Below are positions 8,879-17,693 of a stretch of DNA of 59,214 bases, one piece after another (within the stretch, counting starts at the first letter, position 1; each line of letters opens with the position of its first letter). The translations under genes and the position numbers were made by a program. Source of the stretch: Hamadaea tsunoensis DSM 44101 (GTDB lineage: Bacteria > Actinomycetota > Actinomycetes > Mycobacteriales > Micromonosporaceae); contig NZ_KE386821.1 of assembly GCF_000428945.1 (NCBI RefSeq), forward strand, positions 1-59,214, read 5' to 3'. Under the pieces are notes generated by a model. The model was not told where the DNA came from, made no database searches, and saw nothing but the letters and a program-made list of their open reading frames with translations.

Positions 8879-9957
8879 TCCGCGCCGAGGAGTTCGCGGT
8901 ACCGCTCGATGTAGAAGGTCTTCTTGATGTGCGCCGTCGTGGCCGCGTCGAGCAGTCCGGCCTCGGGCGCGTAGGACACGCCGCCGTGCGGGCCGAGCGG
9001 CAGCACGATGGCGTCGGGCGTGGGTTCGTAGACGGCGGTCGCCTCGCGTCCCTCGATGAGCGCGCGGATGTTGTCCGCCACCACGGCCGCGTGGAACTGG
9101 GCGAGGCGGGCCATTTTCAGCTCGGGGACGTCGGTGATGTCGCCGACCGCGAACACGGTCTCCTGGCCGGTGACGCGCAGCTGCGGCGTCACCGCGACCT
9201 GCCCGTTGGGCCGCCGGACCGCGGCCAGCTCGCCCGCCAGGTAGGCGCTGGCGGTGACGGCGCCGTAGCACGGGAACCAGACGTCCGCGGTGATGTCCAC
9301 ACCGGACAGTGTGGTGGCGGTGAACTCCGCGGCGGCACCCGGCTCGGTCGGCGGCAGCTCGCGCAGGGACGTACCCAGGACCAGGTCGACGCCCAGCTCG
9401 GCGAGCTGGCGGCGCAGCTCGGCGCGTACCTCGGCGGGGAAGCCCGGGCCGAGCGGTTCGTCGGCGGGGTCCACGACGGTCACGGCGGTACCGGGCCACG
9501 CGGCCTTGATCTCGCCCGCGAACTCCAGGCCGACCGGGCCGGCGCCCAGCAGCAGCACCCGGTCCGCGGCGGCGAGCGTCTTGTACGCCTCAGCGAACCG
9601 CCGCGCGCCGGTCGCCCGGTCGTCGGAGTCGAGCTTCGCCGGGAACGGGTACGCCGTCCCCGTCGCCAGGACGAGATAGTCGGCCTGGAGCACGTCGCCG
9701 GAGGCCAGCCGGACCGATCCCGGGTGGACCTCGACGGCCCGGTCCCGGCGTACGCGGCCGCGGGTCAGCAGCCCGTCGTAGGGGATGAACAGCTGTCCGG
9801 CCCAGGCCGGGTCGACCACCGCCCGGAGGGTGGCTACGTTGTGCACGAAGGCGTCGCGGGGTTCGATCAGAGTCACGTCGGCCACCTCGTCGAGCGCCTT
9901 CGCGACGGTGATCCCGCCGTACCCGCCGCCCACGATGATCACGCTGGGATTCGTCAT
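8875..9957 (-). CDS. NAD(P)/FAD-dependent oxidoreductase (NDH-2/AIF-like)
   Basis: A 360-residue pyridine nucleotide-disulfide reductase fold. The N-terminal FAD motif is VIIVGGGYGGITVAKAL; a second Rossmann motif, LLLGAGPVGLEFAGE, binds NAD(P)H; FAVGDITDVPELKMA is the C-terminal FAD contact. There is no redox-active CxxC, so it is more like NDH-2, FSP1/AIFM2 or sulfide:quinone reductase relatives that pass electrons to quinones. It is divergent from an MmyB-like regulator (102-nt gap), which may control it. Quinone reductase activity is an inference. Confidence 0.85.
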   Translation of the reverse strand: MTNPSVIIVGGGYGGITVAKALDEVADVTLIEPRDAFVHNVATLRAVVDPAWAGQLFIPYDGLLTRGRVRRDRAVEVHPGSVRLASGDVLQADYLVLATGTAYPFPAKLDSDDRATGARRFAEAYKTLAAADRVLLLGAGPVGLEFAGEIKAAWPGTAVTVVDPADEPLGPGFPAEVRAELRRQLAELGVDLVLGTSLRELPPTEPGAAAEFTATTLSGVDITADVWFPCYGAVTASAYLAGELAAVRRPNGQVAVTPQLRVTGQETVFAVGDITDVPELKMARLAQFHAAVVADNIRALIEGREATAVYEPTPDAIVLPLGPHGGVSYAPEAGLLDAATTAHIKKTFYIERYRELLGAD

Positions 9958-10059
9958 GCCCACCACTCTGGCCACGGAACCGGCCCTCGTGGAGACCGGC
10001 GTGAGGGTGGTAGGCGCAGGGCCACGATCCGGTCCGGCGGCGCTGCTACCGTCGAACCC

Positions 10060-10902
10060 GTGAGCGACAACGAACTGGGCCTGTTCCTGCGTACGCGCCG
10101 CGAAGCGGTCACCCCGGCGCAGGCCGGACTGCCGGTCGGCCCCCGCCGCCGGGCGGCCGGACTGCGCCGGTCGGAGGTCGCCGCGCTCGCGGACGTCAGC
10201 GTCGAGTACGTGATCCGGCTGGAGCAGGGCCGCGACCGGCACCCGTCGCCGCAGGTGCTGTCCGCCCTGGCCGACGCCCTGCGGTTGACGGCGAGCGAGC
10301 GGACCCACCTCTACCGGCTCACCAAGTCGGCCGACCCCGGTTTCAACTGCCGTGGCGCGACCCCGCCCGTCCGGCCGGTACGCCCGACGGTCCAGGCCCT
10401 GCTCGACCGTTTGGAACCCGCGCCGGCGCTGCTGCTCAACCAGCTCGGGGACGTGCTCGCGTACACGACGGGGTTCCAGCGGATCGCCGGGCCGGCCGGG
10501 CTGCTGGGGGAGCGTACGCCGAACCTGCCCCGGTTCGTGTTCGGCGACCCCCGCGCCCGCGAGGTGTTCCCCGACTGGTCGCACGTCGCCGACGAGCAGG
10601 TCGCCGCGCTCAAGAACGGCCCGTTCCGGGCGGACCCCGGGCTGGCCGCGCTCGCCGACGAACTGGCCTTCCTCGCCGGCGAGGAGTTCACCCGCCGGGT
10701 CGCCACCCTCCCCGGGCTGCCGGCGTCCCACGGGATCCTGCGCTGGAACCACGCCGAGGCGGGGATGCTGCGGCTCGCGTACGAGGTGCTGGACCTGGCG
10801 GCCGACGACAACCAGCGGCTGCTCGCGTACCTGCCCGCGGACGAGGGGACGCAGCGGGCCCTGGACCGGCTGAACCACCAGGGACTGCGGCTCGTCGGCT
10901 GA
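10060..10902 (+). CDS. XRE-family regulator with MmyB-like ligand domain
   Basis: A 280-residue regulator. An N-terminal helix-turn-helix (LRRSEVAALADVSVEYVIRLEQGRD-type segment, about residues 35-60) is followed by an MmyB-like ligand-binding domain (QALLDRLEPAPALLLNQLGDVLAY and PNLPRFVFGDPRAREVFPDW). Members often sit beside the oxidoreductase they control and may bind fatty acids. Here the divergent neighbour is the NDH-2-like flavoprotein. The GTG start is preceded at 7 nt by TACCGT, consistent with leaderless expression. Confidence 0.88.
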   Translation: MSDNELGLFLRTRREAVTPAQAGLPVGPRRRAAGLRRSEVAALADVSVEYVIRLEQGRDRHPSPQVLSALADALRLTASERTHLYRLTKSADPGFNCRGATPPVRPVRPTVQALLDRLEPAPALLLNQLGDVLAYTTGFQRIAGPAGLLGERTPNLPRFVFGDPRAREVFPDWSHVADEQVAALKNGPFRADPGLAALADELAFLAGEEFTRRVATLPGLPASHGILRWNHAEAGMLRLAYEVLDLAADDNQRLLAYLPADEGTQRALDRLNHQGLRLVG

Positions 10903-10919
10903 ACCCGAGCGGGCGTGAC

Positions 10920-11333
10920 TCAGCCGGTACGCGTCACCCGGAAGACGGGGATCACGCGGCTCGTCTTCTCCTGGTACTCGCCGAATCCGGGCCGCTCCGC
11001 GACGATCTGCGGCCACACCTGCTCCCGCTCGGCCGGGCTCAGCTCGGCGGCGGTCGCGGCGAACGTCTCCTCGCCGAACTCGGCGGTGATCTCCGGGTAC
11101 GCCTTCAGGTTGTAGTACCAGTCGGGATTGTCCGGTGCGCCGCCCTTGGACGCGACGATCAGCCAGCCGCCGTCCGGCTGCGGGAACGACATCACGGGCG
11201 AGACGCGTACCGTGCCGGTGCGGGCGCCGGTGTGGTGGATGAGGATCAGCGGCGCTCCGGCGAACGGGCCGCCGACCTGCCCGCCGTTCGTGCGGAACTC
11301 CTCGATGATCTTCGCGTTCCAGTCCTGTGCCAT
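10920..11333 (-). CDS. Deazaflavin (F420)-dependent nitroreductase family protein
   Basis: A 137-residue Ddn-like split beta-barrel protein. The core LILIHHTGARTGTVRVSPV followed by WLIVASKGGAPDNPDWYYNL is diagnostic of the family. It would use reduced coenzyme F420 to reduce quinones, nitro compounds or other electrophiles. It starts 14 nt after the HAD gene and is probably co-transcribed with it. The presence of an F420 enzyme is in keeping with an actinobacterial host. Confidence 0.88.
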   Translation of the reverse strand: MAQDWNAKIIEEFRTNGGQVGGPFAGAPLILIHHTGARTGTVRVSPVMSFPQPDGGWLIVASKGGAPDNPDWYYNLKAYPEITAEFGEETFAATAAELSPAEREQVWPQIVAERPGFGEYQEKTSRVIPVFRVTRTG

Positions 11334-11347
11334 GTACGGCGTGCTCC

Positions 11348-11872
11348 TCAGTCGATGGTGCCGGTCTGTGCGCGTACCCAGGTCTCGACGGCGACCAGGT
11401 CGGCTTCGGTGATTCCGTGCTTCGTGTCCACCCGGTGCACGAGGGCCGGACCGCTGTGATGCTCGGCGATGTACGCCCGGTCGGTGTGCGAGATCTCGTC
11501 GTCGATCCACACGAACGCGCGCCCGGCCGCGACCTCGACCAGCGCCCGCGTCTTCCAGCCCAGGTCCGGATCGTCCTCGGCGATCGCGCCCGCGTCCACC
11601 GGCGGCAGTTCGCCCAGCTCGACGACCGGCAGGCGCGGCAGCCCGAGCCGCGGCGCGATCACCTCGTTGGCGTCGTGCATCCAGGCCGTCGCCCACATCA
11701 TCTCGCAGCCCAGCGCGGCCAGCCGGGGCCCGTGGCCGGGGGTCAGCCTGACCAGCAGCGGGTTGTCGTCCTCCTGCCAGGCCGCCCAGCCTTCCTCCGT
11801 ACGCGGCGAGGTCACCCCGCCCAGCGGCAGCAGCGTTCCGTCCACGTCGAGGAAGAGCAGCGGACCCGTCAT
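11348..11872 (-). CDS. HAD-domain protein (Swiss-army-knife RNA-repair type)
   Basis: A 174-residue stand-alone HAD domain. LLFLDVDGTLLPLG is motif I with both Asp residues, and GCEMMWATAWMHDANEVIAPRLGLP with DDEISHTDRAYI fits the HAD family also found fused in Swiss Army Knife RNA-repair proteins (PF18143). A phosphatase role is likely; the substrate is unknown. A TATCGT hexamer ends 7 nt before the ATG, suggesting a leaderless message that continues into the Ddn-like gene. Confidence 0.8.
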   Translation of the reverse strand: MTGPLLFLDVDGTLLPLGGVTSPRTEEGWAAWQEDDNPLLVRLTPGHGPRLAALGCEMMWATAWMHDANEVIAPRLGLPRLPVVELGELPPVDAGAIAEDDPDLGWKTRALVEVAAGRAFVWIDDEISHTDRAYIAEHHSGPALVHRVDTKHGITEADLVAVETWVRAQTGTID

Positions 11873-12020
11873 ACGGCGGACGATACCTCGCGCTCCCGGT
11901 AACGCCGCGACGGCGGGGCCGCAAGGTCTACTCGGCCTCGTCGATACATGGTAGAAATTCCTTCACCGAAGTATGCACCGCTTCGAAAATCCGTACACGG
12001 ACCATCGCCTGGAGGCGTGC

Positions 12021-13271
12021 ATGAGAAGGTTCCCAGTCGTCCTGACCCTGCTGGCAGCGGCGGCGTTCGCCCTGCCGGGGGTGCCCGCGACCGCCGATCC
12101 GTCCACAGTGGCCGCCACCGCGGCGGTGGCCCTCGCCGCGGCCCCGCAACCGGGCACCTTCACCGGCAAGGGATTCGACACGTGCACCGCCCCCTCGCAG
12201 GCGGCGATGAACGCGTGGCGCAGCAGCTCGCCGTACCAGGCGGTCGGCATCTACATCAGCGGGGCCAGCCGCTCCTGTTCGCAGCCCAACCTCACCGCCA
12301 CCTGGGTCGCCAACCAGATCGCCAACGGCTGGCACCTCATCCCGATCGAGCTGGGCTACCAGGCGCCGTGCGGGACGCGTACGCCGAAGATGTCCAGCGA
12401 TCCCACGACGGCGCGCTCGCAGGGCGTGTCCGCGGCGACCAGCACGGCGAACGCGGCGACGGCGCTCGGCATCGGCGCGGGCAGCACCATCTACAACGAC
12501 ATCGAGGGCTACCCGTCGACGGCGGCCTGCAAGGCGGCGGTGCTGTCCTTCCTGTCGGGCTACACCGAGCAGCTGCACGCCCGCGGCTACCTGGCCGGCA
12601 TGTACTCCAGCGGCTCGTCGGGGGTCAAGGACGTCTGCTCCGCGTACAACGACACGAGCTACACGCGTATCGACCAGATCTGGATCGCCTGGTGGAACGG
12701 CGTCGCCGACACGGCCGGGGGCAGCTACTGCGCCGACACCGCCTGGCCCGGCCACCAGCGCCTGCACCAGTACGCGGGCGACGTGACGGAGACGTGGGGC
12801 GGCGTCACCATCAACATCGACCGGGACTACGTGGACGTCACCAGCGCCCAGGCGCCCGCGCCGTGGAGCACCACAGTGGACAACGCGACGGCCGGACAGT
12901 TCACCGCGAGCGCCAACTGGGGCACGTCCTCCTACTCGGGGCAGCGGTTCGGCGCGGACTACCGGTACGCCAACCCGGTCTCGTCGAGCGACGCGGCCTG
13001 GTACAGCGCCGACCTGCCGGAGACGGGCAGCTACGAGATCTCGGTCTGGTACCCGGCCGACGCCGGCTACAACAACCTGACCCCGTACATCGTCGTGACC
13101 ACGGCCGGCAACCAGTCGGTTTACGTCAACCAGCGGGCGAACGGCGGCCAGTGGGTGTCCCTCGGCACGTTCACGCTGGCGGCGGGGGCCGGCAACAAGG
13201 TCGGCGTCAGCCGCTGGACCAGCGGGACCGGCTACGTCATCGCCGACGCCGTCCGCATCACCCGAGCCTGA
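12021..13271 (+). CDS. Secreted DUF1906 glycoside-hydrolase-like protein with golvesin-type C-terminal domain
   Basis: A 416-residue exported protein. A Sec signal peptide (MRRFPVVLTLLAAAAFALPG, cleaved near the Ala-rich region) is followed by a DUF1906/Rv2525c-like TIM-barrel domain (GKGFDTCTAPSQAAMNAW, then IYNDIEGYP with acidic residues in the active-site region). The C-terminal ~125 residues (YRYANPVSSSDAAWYSADLP, SVWYPADAGYNN, VSRWTSGTGYVIADAVRI) resemble the golvesin C-terminal beta-sandwich. Probably a cell-wall-associated glycan-binding or hydrolytic protein. The ATG has an ideal ggagg 5 nt upstream. A second DUF1906 family occurs at 57.4-59.2 kb. Confidence 0.85.
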   Translation: MRRFPVVLTLLAAAAFALPGVPATADPSTVAATAAVALAAAPQPGTFTGKGFDTCTAPSQAAMNAWRSSSPYQAVGIYISGASRSCSQPNLTATWVANQIANGWHLIPIELGYQAPCGTRTPKMSSDPTTARSQGVSAATSTANAATALGIGAGSTIYNDIEGYPSTAACKAAVLSFLSGYTEQLHARGYLAGMYSSGSSGVKDVCSAYNDTSYTRIDQIWIAWWNGVADTAGGSYCADTAWPGHQRLHQYAGDVTETWGGVTINIDRDYVDVTSAQAPAPWSTTVDNATAGQFTASANWGTSSYSGQRFGADYRYANPVSSSDAAWYSADLPETGSYEISVWYPADAGYNNLTPYIVVTTAGNQSVYVNQRANGGQWVSLGTFTLAAGAGNKVGVSRWTSGTGYVIADAVRITRA

Positions 13272-13284
13272 CCCCCTTCCCGGC

Positions 13285-13350
13285 GATCTTGCGCGAATGT
13301 CCGGGCCTTTCGGGCATTCCAGACGGAAAACGTGACAGTCGCGCAAGGTC
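13285..13350. terminator. Imperfect 17-bp stem-loop between convergent genes
   Basis: gatcttgcgcgaatgtc (13285-13301) pairs with gacagtcgcgcaaggtc (13334-13350) with one mismatch and one G-T pair. The loop contains a second possible stem (aatgtcc with gggcatt). It begins 14 nt after the DUF1906 stop and lies between convergent genes, so a bidirectional terminator is likely. Confidence 0.55.
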
Positions 13351-13390
13351 GTCGGGGCGGAGCGTGGGGTCGTGAGTCGCCGCCGGGCCA

Positions 13391-13423
13391 AAATCCTCTA
13401 AAAGCCAAATCCTCTAAAAGAGG
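13391..13423. repeat. 16-bp tandem duplication with small hairpin at GNAT 3' end
   Basis: aaatcctctaaaag occurs at 13391-13404 and 13407-13420 (period 16). The second copy spans the stop codon of the leftward GNAT gene and forms the hairpin cctct-aaa-agagg (13411-13423). It is unusually AT-rich for this DNA and may act as the GNAT terminator. Confidence 0.5.
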
Positions 13424-13839
13424 TTGATGAGGACCCGGCGGTCGATCAGGCCGGTCACGTCGTCCAGGTAGGGCGGCCCCACTACCCGCGCACCGCAGGC
13501 GACGTAGAAGCCCACGGCCGTCTCCCGCGCGTCCGCCCACAGGATGGCTTCGCCGCCGGCCCGGGCCTGATCCGCGACGGCGGACAGGAGGCGCCGGCCC
13601 GCACCCTGCCCGCGGTAGGCGGGATCGACTGCCATGCCCCAGAAGTAGCGGGCCGGCACTCCCGGTTCGTCGGGGCACGGCCACCGCACGTGCGAGACAA
13701 CCGCGACCACCGCGCCGCCGTGCGTCAGCGCGAGGTGACCGGCCTCCCCGCTGTCCGCGCGGGTCAGGGTCCCCGCCCAGCCCAGCACCTCGCGCCGCAG
13801 CCCGAAGGTCGACTCCACTCCGACCGGGACGAGATCCAT
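13414..13839 (-). CDS. GNAT-family N-acetyltransferase
   Basis: A 141-residue GNAT domain. The acetyl-CoA loop is GMAVDPAYRGQGAGRRLLSAV (about residues 68-88), with the preceding strand RYFWGMAV and the C-terminal strand FYVACGARVVG typical of the fold. It would acetylate an amine on a small molecule or protein; the substrate cannot be read from sequence. Its ATG follows directly, with no gap, the TAG of the HxlR regulator gene, so the two are co-translated and may respond to the same signal. Confidence 0.85.
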   Translation of the reverse strand: MDLVPVGVESTFGLRREVLGWAGTLTRADSGEAGHLALTHGGAVVAVVSHVRWPCPDEPGVPARYFWGMAVDPAYRGQGAGRRLLSAVADQARAGGEAILWADARETAVGFYVACGARVVGPPYLDDVTGLIDRRVLINLF

Positions 13840-14214
13840 CTAACGGCCCTTCTCGTACGCCGCCCGGCTCGCCTCGATGTGTGGGACGTGCTCCATCGCC
13901 CAGCCCGCGAGCGCCAGCGCCGGCGGGATGAGGCTGCGGCCGGTGGCCGTCAGGGCGTACTCCACCCGGGGCGGGACCTCGGCGTGGACGGTCCGTGCCA
14001 CGAGCCCGTCGCGTTCGAGGTTGCGCAGGGTCAGGGTCAGCATCCGCTGCGAGATGCCCGGGATCTGCTGCTGCAGCTCGGTGAACCGGACCGTGCCCTG
14101 GTCGAGGGTGGCCACGATGAGCAGCGTCCATTTGTTGCAGATCTGGTCGAGGATCGCGCGGATCGTCCGGCCGCCGTCGCCCCGGATCATGCAGGTGTGC
14201 TCGTACTCGGACAT
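13840..14214 (-). CDS. HxlR-family transcriptional regulator
   Basis: A 124-residue winged-helix regulator. HTCMIRGDGGRTIRAILDQI then ICNKWTLLIVATLDQG, RFTELQQQIPGISQRMLT and LTLRNLERDGLVAR is the canonical HxlR order. The start at ATG 14214 (MSEYEHT) gives normal family length; upstream in-frame starts would add a tail without family character. It is divergent from a DoxX-family gene over a 122-nt gap, the usual arrangement in which an HxlR protein represses the DoxX/oxidoreductase neighbour in response to reactive electrophiles. The gene ends flush with the GNAT start. Confidence 0.9.
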   Translation of the reverse strand: MSEYEHTCMIRGDGGRTIRAILDQICNKWTLLIVATLDQGTVRFTELQQQIPGISQRMLTLTLRNLERDGLVARTVHAEVPPRVEYALTATGRSLIPPALALAGWAMEHVPHIEASRAAYEKGR

Positions 14215-14336
14215 GACGACCCCCTGTGCCTCACGCACACGCGTGTGCCTTTTGTACGCGCGCCAATAGTGACGCATCATGTGGCCACGCACAAACGGTA
14301 ACCATCCTTGTACTGGCCGGTTCACGAGGAGCACAC

Positions 14337-14702
14337 ATGAAGATCGCGTATTGGATCGTCGCCGCGTTGCTGGCGCTGTTCTACCTGTACGCCGGGGGCA
14401 AGAAGGTCGCGCAGACCAAGGAACAGCTGCAGCCGATGATGGGCTGGGTCGACACGGTCCCGATGCCGCTGGTACGCCTGATCGGCAGCATGGAGGTGCT
14501 CGGGGCCATCGGTCTGATCCTGCCGCCGCTGACCGGGATCGCGCCCGTCCTGGCCCTGGTCGCGGCGGCCGGTCTCGTGGTGATCCAGATCGGCGGGATC
14601 ATCGTGCACCTCGTGCGCGGGGAGGCGCGGCTGATCGGGCTCAACGTGGTCCTGCTCGCCCTGGCGGCCGTCACGGTATGGCTGTCGACGACCTGGCTGT
14701 GA
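14337..14702 (+). CDS. DoxX-family membrane protein
   Basis: A 121-residue integral membrane protein with four predicted transmembrane helices (WIVAALLALFYLYAGGKKV; IGSMEVLGAIGLILP; APVLALVAAAGLVVIQIGGIIV; GLNVVLLALAAVTVWL). This is the DoxX-like fold, whose members associate with thiol or quinone redox systems, though few have proven functions. aggag 5-6 nt before the ATG is a good ribosome site. Divergent HxlR regulator next door is the likely repressor. A second DoxX-like gene paired with a TetR lies at 54.7 kb. Confidence 0.85.
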   Translation: MKIAYWIVAALLALFYLYAGGKKVAQTKEQLQPMMGWVDTVPMPLVRLIGSMEVLGAIGLILPPLTGIAPVLALVAAAGLVVIQIGGIIVHLVRGEARLIGLNVVLLALAAVTVWLSTTWL

Positions 14703-14751
14703 ACGGATCCGGCTTCAACCGCCGTTCACCCGGCGGAATTAGCATCGCGGC

Positions 14752-15498
14752 GTGACGCGTACCGGCCGGGCCGACCTCCATCTGCACACGAATCTCGGCG
14801 ACGGCTGGATCAGCCCGGCCCGCCTGGTGCGGACGGCGGCGGCCCGGCAGCTCGACGTGATCGCGGTCACCGACCATGATCACCTTGACGGGGCCCACCG
14901 GGTCGAGGAGATCCTGGCCGCCACCGGTACGCCGATCAGCCTCGTCAAGGGCGTCGAGGTCACCACGCGCAGCGGTCACCTGCTGGGGTTGTTCGTGACG
15001 AAGGCGCCCAAGCAGCTGCGGCCGGTCGAGGAGACGATCGACGCCATCAAGGCGCAGGGCGGCCTGGTCGTCGTCGCGCACCCGTTCGGCCGGCTCGTGC
15101 CCAGCCTGAGCCGCCGCCGCATCGAGGGACTGCTCGACGCCGGGTACGCGATCGACGGCCTGGAGACCTACAACCCGAGTCCGGCCAACGCCCGGCAGCG
15201 CGACGCCGTGCTCGCCGCGAACAAGGACTGGGGGCTGGCCGAGCTCGGTTCCAGCGACGCGCACTTCTGGCAGCACGTCGGGGCCGGGTACACGACCTTC
15301 GCCGGCACGTCCGCCGAGGACTTCCGGCGGGCCGTCCTCGACCGCGGCGTACGCGCGGGCGGTCAGGAGCAGCGGCCGCAGCGGCTCAACCCCGGGGCGT
15401 ACGTGGCCCAGTGCGCGTGGAGCTGGTTCGTCGACCCGCCCCGCCGCATGATGCGCCGCCGCCGCGAAGCGCGTGAGGAACGCCGGGCGGAGTCCTGA
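14752..15498 (+). CDS. PHP-domain metal-dependent phosphoesterase
   Basis: A 248-residue PHP protein. Metal-binding motifs are visible in order: DLHLHTNLGDG near the N-terminus, VTDHDHLDG about residue 42, KGVEV, AHPFGR and GSSDAHF. Family members hydrolyse phosphoesters such as 3',5'-bisphosphonucleotides or act on nucleic-acid ends. The C-terminal tail is strongly basic ([13 protein letters not shown]). The GTG start has TAGCAT ending 6 nt upstream, consistent with leaderless expression. The gene converges on the acyltransferase gene, with 6 nt between stops. Confidence 0.88.
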   Translation: MTRTGRADLHLHTNLGDGWISPARLVRTAAARQLDVIAVTDHDHLDGAHRVEEILAATGTPISLVKGVEVTTRSGHLLGLFVTKAPKQLRPVEETIDAIKAQGGLVVVAHPFGRLVPSLSRRRIEGLLDAGYAIDGLETYNPSPANARQRDAVLAANKDWGLAELGSSDAHFWQHVGAGYTTFAGTSAEDFRRAVLDRGVRAGGQEQRPQRLNPGAYVAQCAWSWFVDPPRRMMRRRREAREERRAES

Positions 15499-15504
15499 AG
15501 CGAC

Positions 15505-16431
15505 TCAGACGCTCGCGAGGGCCGGCGTACGCACGGGTGCCACCGCGTCCGGCCAGAACCGGCGGAACATGAACCACTGCGTCGGGCTCTGCCGGATGAC
15601 GGCTTCCTGGCACGACATCATGTACTGGGTCAGCCGCTCGATCTCCGCCCGCCGCTCGGTCGCGGTGCTCACCGGGCGCGGGAACATCGGGGCGAAGGTG
15701 CGGATGTAGTGGCGGTTGCCGGGGGCGTACCAGACGTAGCCGGGCAGGATCGCCGCGCCGGACTTGACCGCCATCGCGGCCGACCCCGCCGGCACGTACG
15801 CCGTCCGCCCGAAGAACGTCACGGCGACGCCGCGTTCGGGTTCGACCGGCCGGTCGGCGACGATCGCGAGCGCGCGCCCGGCCGCCAGTTCGGCCAGCGC
15901 CGGCCGGGCGGCGTTGGAGACGGGGATGATGCTGACCCGCTTGTCCCGCCGATGCCCTTGCAGAAGGCTGTTCAGCCGGGCGTCGCCGAACGTGTCCGCG
16001 ATCGCCGAGAGCGGGGCGTACTGCGCGGCGATCGCGCCGGCCAGGTCCCAGCTGCCGAAGTGCCCGGTCGTCACGATCAGGCCGTGCCCCGGGGACTGCG
16101 CCCGGCGGAGGTTCTCCCGCCACGGCGTACCCTCGCTGAGGTCGAGCGAGCCGGCCTCGACGGCGGCCAGGTCCTCGAACGGCAGGCAGATCAGCGACGC
16201 GGCCGTGCGGCCGTAGTTGTACCAGGAGCGCAGGGCCGCGCGCTTGACGCGCGGATCGGCCGCGGGCAGGCCGAGCACGGTCGCCATGTTCTCCTGCGTG
16301 ACGACGCGCTTGGCGCGCCAGCCGAGGTAGGTCGCCGACGTGACGGTGGAGGCGAGCCCGTGCCGCAGCCGGCGCGGCGTCCTGCCCGCGACGGCGATGC
16401 CCGAGCGGGCGAGCCAGTAAACGGACGACAC
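15505..16431 (-). CDS. LpxL/HtrB-type lipid acyltransferase (PIM acyltransferase-like)
   Basis: A 308-residue lysophospholipid acyltransferase of the LpxL/HtrB/PatA family. The catalytic HX4D-type block is TTGHFGSWDLAG (His and Asp five apart), followed by IADRPVEPERGVAVTFFGR and GSAAMAVKSGAAILP, all typical. In actinobacteria the best-known members acylate phosphatidylinositol mannosides at the inner membrane face. It is isolated here rather than in a PIM gene cluster, so a different lipid acceptor is possible. The start is a GTG with an aagggag element upstream. Confidence 0.82.
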   Translation of the reverse strand: MSSVYWLARSGIAVAGRTPRRLRHGLASTVTSATYLGWRAKRVVTQENMATVLGLPAADPRVKRAALRSWYNYGRTAASLICLPFEDLAAVEAGSLDLSEGTPWRENLRRAQSPGHGLIVTTGHFGSWDLAGAIAAQYAPLSAIADTFGDARLNSLLQGHRRDKRVSIIPVSNAARPALAELAAGRALAIVADRPVEPERGVAVTFFGRTAYVPAGSAAMAVKSGAAILPGYVWYAPGNRHYIRTFAPMFPRPVSTATERRAEIERLTQYMMSCQEAVIRQSPTQWFMFRRFWPDAVAPVRTPALASV

Positions 16432-16601
16432 CGGGGTCTCCCTTGGTCGGGAGGGTCATCGTCGGGCGCGGCCGGGGAACCGGACAGGGCGGTTCTCCGG
16501 AAGTTTCCGTGACCTCGCGGTGAATCGTTTCCACCGAGCGCCCCTCGCCGGTCTGCGCCGGGTCGCCGCCCCGTGATACGTTGCCCGCAATTTCTCGATC
16601 A

Positions 16602-16658
16602 ACTTCGGAACGACCTCAGCGCAAACTTCAGAACAAGACTTCGGGTTCAACTTCGGAC
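16602..16658. repeat. Four short acttc direct repeats upstream of membrane-protein gene
   Basis: Variants of aacttcgga occur at about 16601, 16624, 16637 and 16649, spaced 23, 13 and 12 bp. They end just before the GTG start at 16668. They could be binding sites for an activator or an incidental microrepeat; nothing else distinguishes the 236-nt gap. Confidence 0.35.
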
Positions 16659-16667
16659 GGTGCCGCC

Positions 16668-17660
16668 GTGTCCCAGCCTCCCCTCGACGACGATCCGCTG
16701 GCGCAGCTGGCCGAATGGGGCAGGACCGTCGAACGCCGGGCGCGGCGCGGCCTGCGCCGCCGGGCGCTCGCGCGCGCGGCCCTGCGATCGGTCGGCCGGC
16801 TGTTCAGCCGTCCAGGCCGGACGGTCGCGCTGCTGCTCATCGTCGCCATGGTCGCCTTCACCGGCGTGGGCCTGAGCCACTGGCGGGCCGCCGGCCCGTC
16901 CGCGTACCCGTCGGCGGTCGCGTCCGGCGCCTCGGTCACCGCCTCCGGTCATTTCACCGGTACGCCGGCCGAGGACTTCCCCGTCGGTGAGGCGGGCCTG
17001 TCGATGCCCGCCGCGTCGGCCGCCGGGGCCTGGACGATGGCCGAGGTCGAGGATGCGCTGAAGCGCGTACGCCAGGCGCTCATCGCCTCGCATCTCGACC
17101 CGGCGCTGCAGGTCGACCACGATCCGTCGGCGTTCCTGCGGCTCGTCTCGACCGACACCGCGGCGTACGTCCGCACGCAGCTGCAGCGCGGCGGGCTCGG
17201 CGTCAACCTCGTCCGCTTCGACCTGTCCAGCGGCGTACGCCCATCGGCCGAAAAGGCCCGCGTCAGCGGCCACACCACCTACCGGGCCACCCGCTGGGGC
17301 AAGATCGACGCGCTCGAAGTCGTCACCAACTACGTCTGGGTGTGCGCCTTCGACGTCCCCGAGAACTGGACGGGCCGCGACATCGTCCTCGTGCACGACG
17401 AGGAGCACTGGATGTTCCCGAAGGCGGCCTCGGTGGCCGTCGCGTACCAGGGGATGGGCCTGTCGGACTCCGGCGGCTACTGGGACCTCATGGACTGCGC
17501 GGCGACCCGCCGCGGCCTGACCGCCCCGTTCGGCACCGACGCCGAGGTGAACCCGCGCGGCACGGCCCAGGAGCCGGAGTCGGCGTATTTCCGGGCGGAC
17601 CACGGGCTGGACGTCGAGGACGGCTGCCTCGATCCGTCGCCGACCGGCCAGGCGAAATGA
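16668..17660 (+). CDS. Membrane-anchored hypothetical protein
   Basis: About 330 residues and not recognised. A basic N-terminal cytoplasmic segment (WGRTVERRARRGLRRRALARA) precedes one transmembrane helix (RTVALLLIVAMVAFTGVGLSHW, about 51-71), then a large extracellular domain. That domain has a few conserved-looking aromatic stretches (VTNYVWVCAFDVPENW, DEEHWMFP) and cysteines that may form a disulfide. The GTG at 16668 is preferred; an upstream start at 16581 would include the acttc repeats. It is followed after 33 nt by a VOC protein gene. No function is proposed. Confidence 0.75.
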   Translation: MSQPPLDDDPLAQLAEWGRTVERRARRGLRRRALARAALRSVGRLFSRPGRTVALLLIVAMVAFTGVGLSHWRAAGPSAYPSAVASGASVTASGHFTGTPAEDFPVGEAGLSMPAASAAGAWTMAEVEDALKRVRQALIASHLDPALQVDHDPSAFLRLVSTDTAAYVRTQLQRGGLGVNLVRFDLSSGVRPSAEKARVSGHTTYRATRWGKIDALEVVTNYVWVCAFDVPENWTGRDIVLVHDEEHWMFPKAASVAVAYQGMGLSDSGGYWDLMDCAATRRGLTAPFGTDAEVNPRGTAQEPESAYFRADHGLDVEDGCLDPSPTGQAK

Positions 17661-17693
17661 TCACCGACGGGGCGACCGGATAACATCTCGTCC

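Noticed and set aside
8875-11016. A 713-residue minus-strand protein extending the flavoprotein N-terminally
   Set aside because: The extension is antisense to the MmyB-like regulator, and the Rossmann motif begins just after ATG 9957.
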